Source: Saprospiraceae bacterium
Lineage (GTDB): Bacteria; Bacteroidota; Bacteroidia; Chitinophagales; Saprospiraceae
Assembly: GCA_022841345.1 (NCBI GenBank)
Contig: JALHRR010000018.1
Span: 28,040-92,039 of the forward strand
Reading direction: 5' to 3'
Length of the DNA: 64,000 nt
A program made the translations under genes and the position numbers. Below are positions 1 through 8,962 of this stretch, piece by piece. Within the stretch, counting starts at the first letter, position 1. Each line of letters opens with the position of its first letter. The notes beneath the pieces are model-generated. The model had not been told where the DNA came from. It saw only the letters and a program-made list of their open reading frames with translations, and searched no databases.

Positions 1-795
1 CAAAAGAAATATGAAGGTAGCCGCGCTCAACATCCCGATCGGTATGATGGCTGATTTCCATTGAAATTTGCGGAAAAAAAGAATTGAAAGCGGAATAATC
101 GCCATAAAAGTTATCGCATTCTCCTTGGAAAGTAGTCCTAAAAAGAAGGTAATCCCGGCAAGAAAATACCAGAAGATTTTTTGAGTATCCATGCCTTTTA
201 ACACAAGTCTTAAACTTAACAGACTTAATAAAAGACATATGATTTCATCTCTTCCTTTGACATTGGCAACGGCTTCTGTGTGAATGGGGTGAGCCGCAAA
301 TAACAGCGCTGCGCTGAAAGCAATCAGAGAACTTGTGTCGCCAAAACGGAATTTTAATAAGGCCAGCAGACATAGATACAGAGCAATGACACAAGCCGCA
401 TACCATAGCACAGTCAATAGATGGAAAGCGAAGGGGTTGAGTCCAAACAATTCATATTCGATTGCAAAAATCACCAGGGTAAATGGTCTGTACCTGCCTC
501 CTGCAACCAGATTGGCCTTTCCTTCTTCCTTGAAGAAACCAAAGAATGTGTCATACTTTAAAATGCCAGGAATTCCTTGAACTCCCTGCTGGGTAAACAT
601 ATTGTCTGTAATGACGATCGCATCATCCTGGGTGTAATCATGACCAAGTGTATTTCCATACAGTAAAAAACAAAAAAGAAGGAGGGCAATGGAAGCATTG
701 CGGGATGATTGCAAAAACGACAGGAATGGGTGCAACACATTAGTAGAATGCACTGGTATCGCTTCCGCAGCAGTTTTTCGAGACGGCTTAGCCAT
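1..795 (-). CDS. TMTC-like multi-pass membrane glycosyltransferase, 3' end cut by window edge
   Basis: An open frame runs from an ATG at 795 to the window edge without a stop (265 codons), so the C-terminal part is missing. The protein is strongly hydrophobic with repeated membrane segments. It carries the phrase HPIHTEAVANVKGRDE near residues 160-175, typical of the DUF1736/TMTC group (GT-C fold, TPR-containing O-mannosyltransferase-like proteins). An early acidic QDD motif (residues ~56-58) fits the acidic loop motif of GT-C transferases. The family normally ends in tetratricopeptide repeats, which would lie outside this window. Family assignment rests on the motif and topology; the substrate is unknown. 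In Bacteroidota such proteins are often annotated simply as tetratricopeptide repeat or glycosyltransferase family 39 proteins. Confidence 0.75.
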   Translation of the reverse strand, partial: MAKPSRKTAAEAIPVHSTNVLHPFLSFLQSSRNASIALLLFCFLLYGNTLGHDYTQDDAIVITDNMFTQQGVQGIPGILKYDTFFGFFKEEGKANLVAGGRYRPFTLVIFAIEYELFGLNPFAFHLLTVLWYAACVIALYLCLLALLKFRFGDTSSLIAFSAALLFAAHPIHTEAVANVKGRDEIICLLLSLLSLRLVLKGMDTQKIFWYFLAGITFFLGLLSKENAITFMAIIPLSILFFRKFQWKSAIIPIGMLSAATFIFLL

Positions 796-1205
796 AATAG
801 TATGTGTAGTTTTGTCTGGCTTGTGCAAATATGAAAAATATCTGCGAATTATATATTATAAATAATCATTATTTTTAATTTTCCCCCTGATTCACTTCAA
901 AATATTATTATTTGGTTTGCTTCACACATGACACAAAAAAAAGAGCCCAATATGCATTCATATCAGGCTCCCTTCTCGGATAAATGTTTACGTTGTGCAA
1001 ACAAACGTAAGTTGCAAATGTAAGAGACATACTACAATATTAAATACACCCATTAAAAAATACCCCGATTAAGGTAATGGCAGATATGTAATAATTCTAA
1101 GGAAAGTGCGATGAGAAATCTTCAATTCAAAGAATAGAAAGAATCGCCTCTGAGTAAACAAAACCGCAGTAACACTGGATGCAATTCAGGATAAAGCAAT
1201 ACCTT
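796..1205. other. intergenic, nothing coding; holds one minus-strand terminator
   Basis: The stretch is AT-rich and has no convincing ORF. The only structure is the GAGCC/GGCTC hairpin with an adjoining A-run at 935-972. No clear TAnnTTTG element was found ahead of the start at 795. Confidence 0.5.
935..972 (-). terminator. Rho-independent terminator
   Basis: Read on the minus strand, an imperfect stem closed by GAGCC and GGCTC (arms at 966-970 and 943-947) is followed by eight T residues (plus-strand A-run 935-942). It lies downstream of the DUF1295 gene, separated by about 230 bases, and ahead of the start at 795. Confidence 0.6.
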
Positions 1206-1973
1206 TTAACTTGCGGGAGGTAGGGGCAGGAAAATACTGGTTTTCCTTTTATATTCCTCAAAGTCAGGTCTTCCGGCATATTTTTTCTCCAGCAGAGGGA
1301 TCCCTGAAACAAATAAAATAAGCCAGGTAATGATGATGGGTCCAATAATGGATGGCCATATAGGGATCGAATGCATGCACATAATGAAAATCCCCCACCA
1401 TAATAGCACCTCTCCAAAATAATTGGGATGCCTGCTGTATCTCCATAATCCTGAGCAAATGATTTTCCCTTTGTTTTCAGGATTTTTTTTGAACGCTGCC
1501 AATTGATAGTCGCTTATCGCTTCAAAATAAAATCCAATACACCAGAGCAGCAAACCTGGAAAATAAAACCATGAATAAGGCTGTACACTGTACTCGTGAA
1601 ACATCAGGACCGGTAAGGCTATCAGAAATAATAATAAACCCTGAAGCATAAACACTTGCAGCCAGGAACGCAGATAGAACCATTTGCCCCATTCCATTCT
1701 CCACTGTTGATATCGGAAGTCTTCCGGTTTGTTGCGATTTCGCGAAAGGACATGTATAGAAAGCCTTATTCCCCAGATTGTAATCAGTATAGAAAGTATA
1801 ATATTTTGAAAATCAAATGCATCTCTTGTAATCACAGATATCCAGTTCAGTAAAACGAATCCCGGACCCCAGGCCACATCTGCTATATCATTTCGCTTTA
1901 GCCATAGAGCCAGGATGAACCCAATGTTCATGTATACAAACAAAATTATAGCGAGCTGAATGTAATAATTCAT
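1206..1973 (-). CDS. DUF1295 family membrane protein (steroid 5-alpha-reductase-like)
   Basis: 255 residues with about six membrane segments. The C-terminal half contains the signature of the DUF1295/isoprenylcysteine methyltransferase-like fold: a [13 protein letters not shown] run followed by FGE, then a late P-L-L-E-K-K-Y element. These correspond to the NADPH- or SAM-binding region of 5-alpha-reductase/ICMT-like enzymes. The start is placed at the ATG at 1973, which overlaps the stop of the upstream DUF2177 gene by four bases (ATGA), implying translational coupling; a longer frame reaching 1997 would run into that gene. The substrate is unknown. Pairing of DUF2177 and DUF1295 genes, sometimes with photolyase or cyclopropane-fatty-acid-synthase-like neighbours, is known in other bacteria; those partners are not visible here. 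Confidence 0.85.
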   Translation of the reverse strand: MNYYIQLAIILFVYMNIGFILALWLKRNDIADVAWGPGFVLLNWISVITRDAFDFQNIILSILITIWGIRLSIHVLSRNRNKPEDFRYQQWRMEWGKWFYLRSWLQVFMLQGLLLFLIALPVLMFHEYSVQPYSWFYFPGLLLWCIGFYFEAISDYQLAAFKKNPENKGKIICSGLWRYSRHPNYFGEVLLWWGIFIMCMHSIPIWPSIIGPIIITWLILFVSGIPLLEKKYAGRPDFEEYKRKTSIFLPLPPAS

Positions 1974-2368
1974 ATCCCAAATTTTCTTGCAAGCCACCAG
2001 GTAATGACTGAAACAGAACCAGCAAGTACCATACCCCAGATCAAATCTACAATGACTACTTTAAGTGGCCAGTCTTTCAAGGTAGCCAGGTTAGTGAGAT
2101 CATACGTAGCATATGTGATGAATCCGAACAAAATGCCATAACCCAGCGCATACTGCCATGACCCGTTGAGATGAGCCGGAGCGATAACGAAAATGACCAT
2201 TCCGGCCAGAAAAATCAGATAGAATAATATGGCTGCTGTCCAATTGACCTGTGGCCGCATCAGATGACCTATCTGTTGGGCATAGAAATTTTTGGCAATC
2301 AAACCGAGCCACAATATATCAATAGCGAAAAAGACCGGTAAGGCGATGAGGTAAAGTTTGTAGTACAT
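1970..2368 (-). CDS. DUF2177 family small membrane protein
   Basis: 132 residues with four predicted membrane helices. The N-terminal segment ([20 protein letters not shown]), the internal [20 protein letters not shown] region and the Asp-Leu-Trp-G motif after it are characteristic of DUF2177. The function is unknown. The last codon overlaps the start of the DUF1295 gene (ATGA at 1970-1973), so the two form a coupled two-gene operon. No exact TAnnTTTG box was found upstream. Confidence 0.85.
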   Translation of the reverse strand: MYYKLYLIALPVFFAIDILWLGLIAKNFYAQQIGHLMRPQVNWTAAILFYLIFLAGMVIFVIAPAHLNGSWQYALGYGILFGFITYATYDLTNLATLKDWPLKVVIVDLIWGMVLAGSVSVITWWLARKFGI

Positions 2369-2757
2369 CTTATAAGATTGAATTAATGAATGGAGTTGGC
2401 ATGAGCTTAAAATTACAAACAGTATTTAATAGTCTTGCTTTTACATTTCAATTGAATGATATTCTGGTTAATTCCTGCCCGACCTTTTATTTCTAAAATT
2501 CATATAAACGGGACAAACAATGATGGTAGGGTAACTTTAATTGCAAATACCTTGTTATTTAGAATATGGAACAACTTCAATGCTTTAAATCAAAATTTGA
2601 CACTAAAAGATTGTTTTAAAAATAGTAAATAAATAGTATATTTTGTAAATATAATTTAAATGTTTGATTTTATTTGATAATTATTGTGTTTGTGATATTA
2701 TTATAACTCTTTTTGGGGAATAATATGTATCTTTGCTTTCTAAATGTCTAAGACTGA
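2369..2757. other. AT-rich divergent intergenic region
   Basis: It lies between the DUF2177 gene (minus) and the AraC-type gene (plus). No ORF or repeat was recognised. The last 40 bases hold the promoter of the AraC-type gene. Confidence 0.5.
2728..2735 (+). promoter_or_regulatory. -7 element (TATCTTTG) of the AraC-type gene
   Basis: TATCTTTG matches the Bacteroidota TAnnTTTG element and lies 22 bases ahead of the ATG at 2758. A well-spaced -33 TTG was not found. Confidence 0.55.
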
Positions 2758-3327
2758 ATGAATTTGCACGTAAAACATATGATCAGTAGTAGCTGTATAC
2801 AGATGGCTAAACAAAAATTGGCGGAGATAGGTATTTTTCCCGATGAAATAATATTAGGAAGGATAACCTTGAAGGAATTGAAGCTGGAGGAAGATAAACT
2901 AAAAGAAATAGAATCAGTGCTGGAAAGCCTGGGGTTCAAACTTCTTGAAAACAATCGAAAAGTCCTGATTGATAAAATTCAGCAAGTCATAAGGGAGATA
3001 GTGCATCAGATGGAAGAACGACCCACGAGCAATTACTCTGAGTTTATCAGTCAAGAGCTGGGCTATGACTACACCTATATTTCAAATTTGTATTCAGTAG
3101 AAACCGGTAAGACAATACAACAAAGTATTATCGAGCTCAAAATTGAAAGAGCCATTGATCTGATGGATCAGGATATCAGTTTCAAACAAATTTCTTACAT
3201 ACTGCATTACAGTAGTTTGGCTCACTTCTGTTCCCAATTCAAAAAAACTACCGGATTTACACCAACAAAATTCAAGGAATTGGATAAGAAGGATCGGGTC
3301 TATGCCATAAAAAAAGCAAGTCAATAA
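2758..3327 (+). CDS. AraC-family transcriptional regulator with degenerate metal-binding-like N-terminus
   Basis: 189 residues. The C-terminal ~100 residues hold the two helix-turn-helix motifs of the AraC family, including SFKQISYILHYSSLAHFCSQ and the F-K-K-T-T-G-F-T-P signature. The N-terminal ~70 residues resemble the HMA (ferredoxin-like) fold seen in many short Bacteroidota AraC proteins, which normally carry a CxxC after VKxM; here the motif reads S10-S-S-C13, so only one cysteine remains. Metal sensing by this copy is therefore doubtful. The gene stands alone and is followed by a terminator shared with tRNA-Leu. Confidence 0.85.
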   Translation: MNLHVKHMISSSCIQMAKQKLAEIGIFPDEIILGRITLKELKLEEDKLKEIESVLESLGFKLLENNRKVLIDKIQQVIREIVHQMEERPTSNYSEFISQELGYDYTYISNLYSVETGKTIQQSIIELKIERAIDLMDQDISFKQISYILHYSSLAHFCSQFKKTTGFTPTKFKELDKKDRVYAIKKASQ

Positions 3328-3429
3328 CCCTGAAGAACTCAATTGGTAGAAATAAATTTTGTTAATTCAGCTAAGACTAGGAGCAGCACCGGCAACATAG
3401 GCTATATGAATCGGACTGACGATCCAATA

Positions 3430-3460
3430 AAAAAGGCCTCCAAATTTGGAAGCCTTTTTA
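3430..3460. terminator. bidirectional terminator between AraC gene and tRNA-Leu
   Basis: A near-perfect stem (AAAAAGGC..TCCAAA / TTTGGA..GCCTTTTT) has A-runs on the left and T-runs on the right, so it can terminate the plus-strand AraC gene and the minus-strand tRNA-Leu. Confidence 0.75.
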
Positions 3461-3467
3461 TGATCAG

Positions 3468-3549
3468 TGCGGGCGGAGGGACTCGAACCCCCATGCCTCT
3501 CGGCGCTAGATCCTAAGTCTAGTGCGTCTACCAGTTTCGCCACGCCCGC
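3468..3549 (-). tRNA. tRNA-Leu (anticodon TAG)
   Basis: 82 nt read on the minus strand. The 7-bp acceptor stem GCGGGCG/CGCCCGC is followed by discriminator A. The anticodon loop CTTAGGA gives TAG. A long variable arm, as expected for a class II tRNA such as Leu, and the T-loop GGTTCGAGTCC are present. The 3' CCA is not encoded. Confidence 0.95.
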
Positions 3550-3734
3550 ATTCGGGATGTGCCTTTCTTCAAAAGCGAGGCAAATATACAGAATCAGAAT
3601 TCATAATTCAAAGCAATAGCCTCAACTATTTTTTTATAATCGTAAAAGAGCGTCATCTAATTACTACATTACAGGATTATTGTTTTATTTGCAATTATAT
3701 TGTTAGTTTTCAATAAAAACCATAATCAAATAGT

Positions 3735-4190
3735 ATGAATACAGTTCAAGCTAGTTCAAAAAGTATCTTTCTTGCTGATGATGACGCAGATGACTGCACA
3801 ATTTTTAGAGAAGCTTTAAGAGAAATAAATTACACAACTGAACTCACAATTTCCTACGATGGCGTAGAGCTAATGAATACGCTGGATGAAACTGTACCTC
3901 CCCCTCCTTTTGTCATATTTCTTGATCTTAATATGCCAAGGAAAGATGGATTTGAATCCTTGTCAGAAATTCGCCAAAATGAACGATACAAAAATATTCC
4001 GGTAGTAATCCTCACAACTGCATCTAATCCGGACATTATAGAAAGGACTTTCCATCTTGGCGCAAATTATTTTGTCAGAAAACCATCCACTTATTCTAAG
4101 CTTAAAGATGCCATTCACACCGTATTATCTTTAGATACTGCTCAATTAAATACTCAACCAGAAAGACAACATTTTGTACTATCGGCCTGA
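3735..4190 (+). CDS. CheY-like response regulator (Rcp1 type)
   Basis: 151 residues forming a single receiver domain. The acidic pocket is FLADDDADD (residues 12-20), the phospho-acceptor is D64 in FLDLNMPRKDG, the conserved Thr follows in VILTT (residues 91-95) and the Lys is K116 in RKPST. There is no output domain, as in Rcp1-type regulators that partner with hybrid or phytochrome-like kinases. The kinase gene starts 16 bases downstream, so the two are very probably one operon and the regulator a phosphotransfer partner of that kinase. Confidence 0.93.
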   Translation: MNTVQASSKSIFLADDDADDCTIFREALREINYTTELTISYDGVELMNTLDETVPPPPFVIFLDLNMPRKDGFESLSEIRQNERYKNIPVVILTTASNPDIIERTFHLGANYFVRKPSTYSKLKDAIHTVLSLDTAQLNTQPERQHFVLSA

Positions 4191-4206
4191 AAATCTTTAT
4201 CGTGAA

Positions 4207-6084
4207 ATGAAAAAGTCAGGATTATCAGTTGTAAAAATAATTTTTGTGCTAGCAATAGTATTATTGATTATTTTATCAGTTTTCTCCTATGTAAGAACTC
4301 AAAATCTTATTCAATCCTCTGAATGGGTGAATCATTCCACGCGAATAAAACTCAACCTGGCAAATGCATTCTCTGCTATTATTTCCATGGAGTCTTACCA
4401 GCGTGGCTACCTTATTACAAGAGACTCTGTGTTCCTTGAAAATTATAACCTGACCAGGGAGTATCTAAGTAACTCCATTCAAATGATTGAATCCCTGACA
4501 TCTGACAATAAGGCTCATAGAGCAAATTTGCTTGAGTTAAAAAAAAATGTTTTTAAAAGAATCGGATATCTCGAAAATTTGCTGGTTGAATCCAATACAA
4601 AATCAATTACTAATGAGAAAATGTTGAGAGGTAAGCAAATGATGGATGAGATTCAGAAAATAATATTATTAATGTCTGATGAGGAAGATCAGCTATTGAA
4701 AATAAGGAATGCAAAACTTGAAAAAGAAATATTCTTCTCCCCGCTCATCACAACACTACTTTTGCTCTGTGCCACTTTTTTTATTCTGATTGCTTACTTT
4801 AAAATAATTGGAGATCTGAAGGAATCAGAAGATCTGAAAAGTGAAATTCTGAAAACGAATGCAATGCTTGAAGTAAAAAATGCAGAGCTCCAAAAAAGTG
4901 AAGAGCGATATCTGAAAATTTTTGACTTTAGTCCGGTAGCAATGACGCTGGCAGAGATAGGCAACAATCAAATTACTTATGCCAATGAAAATTTTTACAA
5001 AACTTTTGGCTATTCAAAAGAAGAAATAATCGGATATACTGCAGAAGAACTTAATTTGGTTTCACCTGAAGAAAATGAACGCTTAATTAAAATCATTCTG
5101 AGTCATTTGGATGATGACCGTCCATTGGAAGAGTTACAGAAATTGTCTCCTGAAGAGACGGAAAAATTGCTGCTCAAACTTCGTCTAAAAATGTTTAAGG
5201 ATGGTTTTGAGGTTAATTATCAGCGGAAAAATGGTGAAAGTTTTTTCGCATTGGTATTTTTTGAGATAGTTGAAATTGGTGGAAAAAAAGTTACAATATC
5301 TTCCTACCAGGACATCTCAGAAAGAAAAAAAGCTGCTGCTCAGGTAGAAAAGCAAAATGAAGAGCTCAAAAAAATTAATAAAGAACTGGAATCATTTAAT
5401 TACATCTCCAGTCATGATCTTCAGGAGCCATTGAGAAAGATTCAGATATTTTCCAACAGAATATTGGAAACAGAGAAGGATAAATTGTCAGGTCCGGGAC
5501 AGGAATACTTTAATAAAATACAGTCCTCAGCATTGAGAATGCAAAATCTAATAAGAGATTTGCTGGCTTATTCCAGAGTAAGCGCGGATGAGCAGGAATT
5601 TGTTAAAACTGACCTGACAAAAATAGTGGAACAAGTTGTCTCAGAGTTGAAAGAAACAATAGATGAAAAACAAGCCATTGTGGAGATAAGACAATTAGAT
5701 TCATTGCAAATTATTCCTTTCCAGTTTCATCAGTTGTTTATTAACCTTTTCAGTAATGCTTTAAAATTTGCCAGAGAAGGAGTCCCGCTTCAGATTTCTG
5801 TTGAATCATCTGTTCAAAAAGGGAGCAAATTTTCAAATGATTACCTTAAAGCGGATTTAAAATACTGCCACATCATTGTCCAGGATAATGGTATCGGTTT
5901 TGAACAGGAATATGCTGACAAAATTTTCGATGTATTCCGTCAGCTCAATGTAAAAGGTAAATATGAAGGTTCCGGTATCGGGCTTTCCATCGTGAAAAAA
6001 ATTGTGGATAATCACAATGGCTATATCACTGCCAGAGGTAAGCTTAATGAAGGAGCCAGATTTGATATTTATATTCCGGTCTGA
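4207..6084 (+). CDS. CHASE3-PAS sensor histidine kinase
   Basis: 625 residues from the ATG at 4207; an in-frame TTG at 4174 would overlap the response regulator and is not preferred. Order of parts: TM1 at ~7-28, a CHASE3-like periplasmic helical domain, TM2 at ~175-198, a short coiled coil, a PAS domain from ~229 (ERYLKIFDFSPVAM), HisKA with the phospho-acceptor His403 in SSHDLQEPLRK, and a HATPase with N-box (INLFSNALKF, ~510), G1 (DNGIGF, ~560) and G2 (GSGIGLSIVKK, ~588). CHASE3 domains sense unidentified extracellular signals. The kinase lacks its own receiver; the adjacent single-domain regulator is the obvious partner. Confidence 0.93.
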   Translation: MKKSGLSVVKIIFVLAIVLLIILSVFSYVRTQNLIQSSEWVNHSTRIKLNLANAFSAIISMESYQRGYLITRDSVFLENYNLTREYLSNSIQMIESLTSDNKAHRANLLELKKNVFKRIGYLENLLVESNTKSITNEKMLRGKQMMDEIQKIILLMSDEEDQLLKIRNAKLEKEIFFSPLITTLLLLCATFFILIAYFKIIGDLKESEDLKSEILKTNAMLEVKNAELQKSEERYLKIFDFSPVAMTLAEIGNNQITYANENFYKTFGYSKEEIIGYTAEELNLVSPEENERLIKIILSHLDDDRPLEELQKLSPEETEKLLLKLRLKMFKDGFEVNYQRKNGESFFALVFFEIVEIGGKKVTISSYQDISERKKAAAQVEKQNEELKKINKELESFNYISSHDLQEPLRKIQIFSNRILETEKDKLSGPGQEYFNKIQSSALRMQNLIRDLLAYSRVSADEQEFVKTDLTKIVEQVVSELKETIDEKQAIVEIRQLDSLQIIPFQFHQLFINLFSNALKFAREGVPLQISVESSVQKGSKFSNDYLKADLKYCHIIVQDNGIGFEQEYADKIFDVFRQLNVKGKYEGSGIGLSIVKKIVDNHNGYITARGKLNEGARFDIYIPV

Positions 6085-6497
6085 GAAGAAAGCTGTTGGC
6101 TTTTAACGAAAAGCCGGGGTTGAGGTTGGCTGCGCCTTTAGTATCGGGTAGAGATTGTGTGTTGAGCTGCGCTTTGCTTGCTCAGTGTGCTGCAGCCGCT
6201 TGCTTCGCGCGGCTGCGTGATGTGGTTCGCATAGCTCCCGGGATGAATTGTGTGCGGTGAGTGTGAGTGTGGAGCAGCCGTGTGAGAGTTATGAGTTATG
6301 ATGAGCCGCAGTGTTACGTGTGTATAAGAAAAAATTAAAATGTGCCTTTGTTTGATCGCCGATGGCGATCATTGGCTGTTACACATCACGTGAACGAAGT
6401 GAACCACATCCCGCGCAAGCTCACACGAGCCGGGCTTTGCCCGAGCTCATACACCGGGCAAGGAGCTACCCTCTAACGCGCCTTAGGCGTGCTACTC
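6085..6497. repeat. intergenic hairpin-rich repeat, family 1 copy A
   Basis: No gene. The segment is a second copy of 46370-46819: both share the AGGTxGGCTGCGCCTT block, TGATCG..CGATCATTGGCTGTTACACATC, GTGAACG(A/C)AGTGAACCACAT, CGAGCCGGGCTT(T/C)GCCCGAGCTC and TAACGCGCC(T)TAGGC blocks, and both abut the 3' end of a minus-strand gene. Several blocks are self-complementary; the stem at 6354-6370 (GATCGCC/GGCGATC) has a compensated counterpart in the other copy. Confidence 0.75.
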
Positions 6498-7565
6498 CTA
6501 TCGATTCTGATACTGATCCTCGTAATACTGGAGATAAGCTCCTGAAGTCACATGCTCCAGCCATTCTTCATTATTGAGATACCAGTCAATAGTTTTGCTT
6601 AAGCCCTCTTCGAAGGTAAGAGACGGAACCCAGCCGAGTTCTCTTTGAATTTTTCCGGCATCAATAGCATAGCGCAAATCATGCCCGGCACGGTCTTTCA
6701 CATACGTGATCAGATTTCTGGAAGTCCCCTGTGCTTTACCGGTTTTCTGATCTACTAAATCGCACATGAGATGCACCAAATCAAGATTCTTCCATTCATT
6801 ATGTCCGCCAATATTATAGGTTTCCCCTGAAGCCCCTTTGTGGAATACCAGATCCAGCGCCATCACATGGTCTCCGACGAATAACCAATCTCTGACATTT
6901 TCTCCCTTACCATAGACAGGCAGAGGCTTTCCTGTAAGGACATTGCGAATAAACAGCGGAATCAATTTCTCCGGAAACTGGTAAGGACCGTAATTATTGG
7001 AGCAATTTGAAACTACAACAGGGAGATTATAAGTATGCCCGAAAGCCATCACGAGGTGATCCGATCCGGCTTTAGATGCAGAATAAGGACTGCGGGGATC
7101 ATAGGCTGTGGTCTCCTCAAAAAGCCCCTCCTCTCCCAATGATCCGTAGACTTCGTCAGTAGAAATGTGCAAAAATCTTTTGTCTGACATATTCTCTTTC
7201 CAGGATTCTTTTGCAGCCTGAAGCATGGATGCTGTACCCATTACATTCGTATGAACAAAAATCAATGGGTCAGAAATGGATCGATCTACATGAGATTCCG
7301 CTGCACAATGCATGACACCGTCTACTGCATATGTGTTAAAAACTTCTCTGAGTTGATTAAGATCTGTGATATCTCCGCGGACAAACTGATAATTGGGAAG
7401 ATGCTCGATGTCTCTCAGGTTTTCAAGGTTTCCGGCATAAGTCAGTTTATCGAAATTGATAATCCTGTAGTCCGGATATTTTGTCACCATATGTCTCACA
7501 AGATGTGATCCGATAAATCCGGCTCCACCGGTGATTAGTATATTCCTTTTGAATTGATCTGACAT
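6498..7565 (-). CDS. rfbB: dTDP-glucose 4,6-dehydratase
   Basis: 355 residues, the usual family length. It catalyses NAD-dependent dehydration of dTDP-glucose to dTDP-4-keto-6-deoxyglucose, the second step of dTDP-rhamnose and related deoxysugar synthesis. Extended SDR fold: the NAD-binding TGGAGFIG at 12-19, catalytic Thr-Asp-Glu at 136-138 (STDEVYG), and the Tyr161-x3-Lys165 pair (YSASK). The C-terminal region carries NIGGHNEWKN, DRAGHDLRYAID and the late LGWxP element typical of RfbB. It begins 12 bases after the ugd stop, so the two form one operon. The other rhamnose genes (rfbA, C, D) are not in this window. Confidence 0.96.
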   Translation of the reverse strand: MSDQFKRNILITGGAGFIGSHLVRHMVTKYPDYRIINFDKLTYAGNLENLRDIEHLPNYQFVRGDITDLNQLREVFNTYAVDGVMHCAAESHVDRSISDPLIFVHTNVMGTASMLQAAKESWKENMSDKRFLHISTDEVYGSLGEEGLFEETTAYDPRSPYSASKAGSDHLVMAFGHTYNLPVVVSNCSNNYGPYQFPEKLIPLFIRNVLTGKPLPVYGKGENVRDWLFVGDHVMALDLVFHKGASGETYNIGGHNEWKNLDLVHLMCDLVDQKTGKAQGTSRNLITYVKDRAGHDLRYAIDAGKIQRELGWVPSLTFEEGLSKTIDWYLNNEEWLEHVTSGAYLQYYEDQYQNR

Positions 7566-7577
7566 AGTTTGTAAATA

Positions 7578-8897
7578 TTACCTCGCATCAACGACACTAC
7601 GGCCGATACTATTATAATAAAATCCTTCTTCCTCTAAATTATGAAGATCATAAAGATTTCTTCCGTCGAAAATGACAGGTGAGGAAAGCAATTGCTTCAT
7701 CACTTCAAAACTTGGAGTCCTGAACAGAGCCCATTCTGTCACAATAGCCAGCGCATCCGCTCCGACAAGCGCTTCGTACTGATCCTTGACAAATTTGATC
7801 TTATCTCCATATATTGCCTGCACATTGGGCATTGCTTCCGGATCGAAAGCTCTGATATTTGCCCCTGCGGCCAATAAATCATCAATAATACTCAATGCAG
7901 GAGCTTCACGAATATCATCAGTATTAGGCTTGAAAGCCAGACCCCAAACAGCAATCGTTTTGCCATTAACATCACCATCGAAGTATTTCAATATTTTATC
8001 ACTAAGAATCTGCTTTTGGATGGAATTGACATTCATTACAGATTCCAATATCTTGAAATCATAACCTTCTCCATGAGCAGTCTTGGCTAAAGCCATTACA
8101 TCTTTTGGAAAGCAAGATCCTCCGTATCCTACTCCCGGGAACAAAAATCGTTTGCCGATTCTGGTATCACTACCCATACCAATGCGCACAAAATCCACAT
8201 TTGCACCAAGCTTTTCGCAAAGATTAGCGATCTCATTCATGAAACTGATCCTGGTAGCCAGATAAGAATTAGCGGCATATTTGGTCATTTCTGCAGAGCG
8301 TTCATCCATGACAATGATGGGATTACCCTGACGAACGAAGGGCTCATACAATCTGCGCATGACAGTTGCGGCCCTTTCGGAGGAAGTCCCGATCACCACT
8401 CTGTCTGGTTTCATAAAATCATCTACGGCAACTCCTTCACGCAGAAATTCAGGATTGGAGACCACATCAAACAGATCTTCGCTAAGGTTCTCCGCCAGAA
8501 TGGCATGGACCTTATCAGAAGTCCCTACCGGCACTGTGCTCTTGTCAATGATGACAGTGTATTTTGTAATCATCTTACTCAACTGCCTCGCTACACCCAT
8601 GATGTAGGAGAGATCTGCAGATCCATCCTCACCGGGAGGAGTAGGTAATGCAAGGAAAATGATTTCAGCGTGATCGGCAGCTGAGTGAAGATCAGTTGTA
8701 AAGTGTAATCTGCCTTGTTTTATATTTCTTTCGAAGATTTGCTCCAGACCGGGTTCGTAGATGGTGACTACTCCGGATTGCAATTTTTCTACTTTTTTTG
8801 CATCGATGTCAACGCAGATAACATCATTACCGGTTTCGGCAAAACATGTTCCTGTGACCAGTCCGACATAGCCGGTTCCTACTACTGCCAATTTCAT
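7578..8897 (-). CDS. ugd: UDP-glucose 6-dehydrogenase
   Basis: 439 residues. It oxidises UDP-glucose twice with NAD to give UDP-glucuronate for exopolysaccharide or lipopolysaccharide sugars. Rossmann motif GTGYVG at 7-12, conserved DKSTVPVGT at 118-126, catalytic Cys262 in GYGGSCFPKDV, and the C-terminal UDP-binding domain with WGLAFKPNTDDIREAP. A TATCTTTG -7 box on the minus strand at 8938-8945 suggests it has its own promoter, separate from the glycosyltransferase upstream. Together with rfbB it supplies activated sugars; the adjacent GT4 enzyme may use them (inference). Confidence 0.96.
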   Translation of the reverse strand: MKLAVVGTGYVGLVTGTCFAETGNDVICVDIDAKKVEKLQSGVVTIYEPGLEQIFERNIKQGRLHFTTDLHSAADHAEIIFLALPTPPGEDGSADLSYIMGVARQLSKMITKYTVIIDKSTVPVGTSDKVHAILAENLSEDLFDVVSNPEFLREGVAVDDFMKPDRVVIGTSSERAATVMRRLYEPFVRQGNPIIVMDERSAEMTKYAANSYLATRISFMNEIANLCEKLGANVDFVRIGMGSDTRIGKRFLFPGVGYGGSCFPKDVMALAKTAHGEGYDFKILESVMNVNSIQKQILSDKILKYFDGDVNGKTIAVWGLAFKPNTDDIREAPALSIIDDLLAAGANIRAFDPEAMPNVQAIYGDKIKFVKDQYEALVGADALAIVTEWALFRTPSFEVMKQLLSSPVIFDGRNLYDLHNLEEEGFYYNSIGRSVVDAR

Positions 8898-8937
8898 TAT
8901 GTATGCATTTTAAGATTAAATCAGAACTTCAAGGGCG

Positions 8938-8945
8938 CAAAGATA
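8938..8945 (-). promoter_or_regulatory. -7 element (TATCTTTG) ahead of ugd-rfbB
   Basis: The plus strand reads CAAAGATA, giving TATCTTTG on the minus strand, 40 bases upstream of the ugd ATG at 8897. No well-spaced -33 was seen. Confidence 0.5.
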
Positions 8946-8962
8946 GTAAAGACTGAGGCAAA

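Noticed and set aside
4174..4206. TTG start for the histidine kinase
   Set aside because: It would overlap the response regulator and adds polar residues before the first membrane helix; the ATG at 4207 is preferred.
6362..6577. ORF of 71 codons
   Set aside because: It lies in a family 1 repeat and overlaps rfbB in antisense; no protein-like composition.
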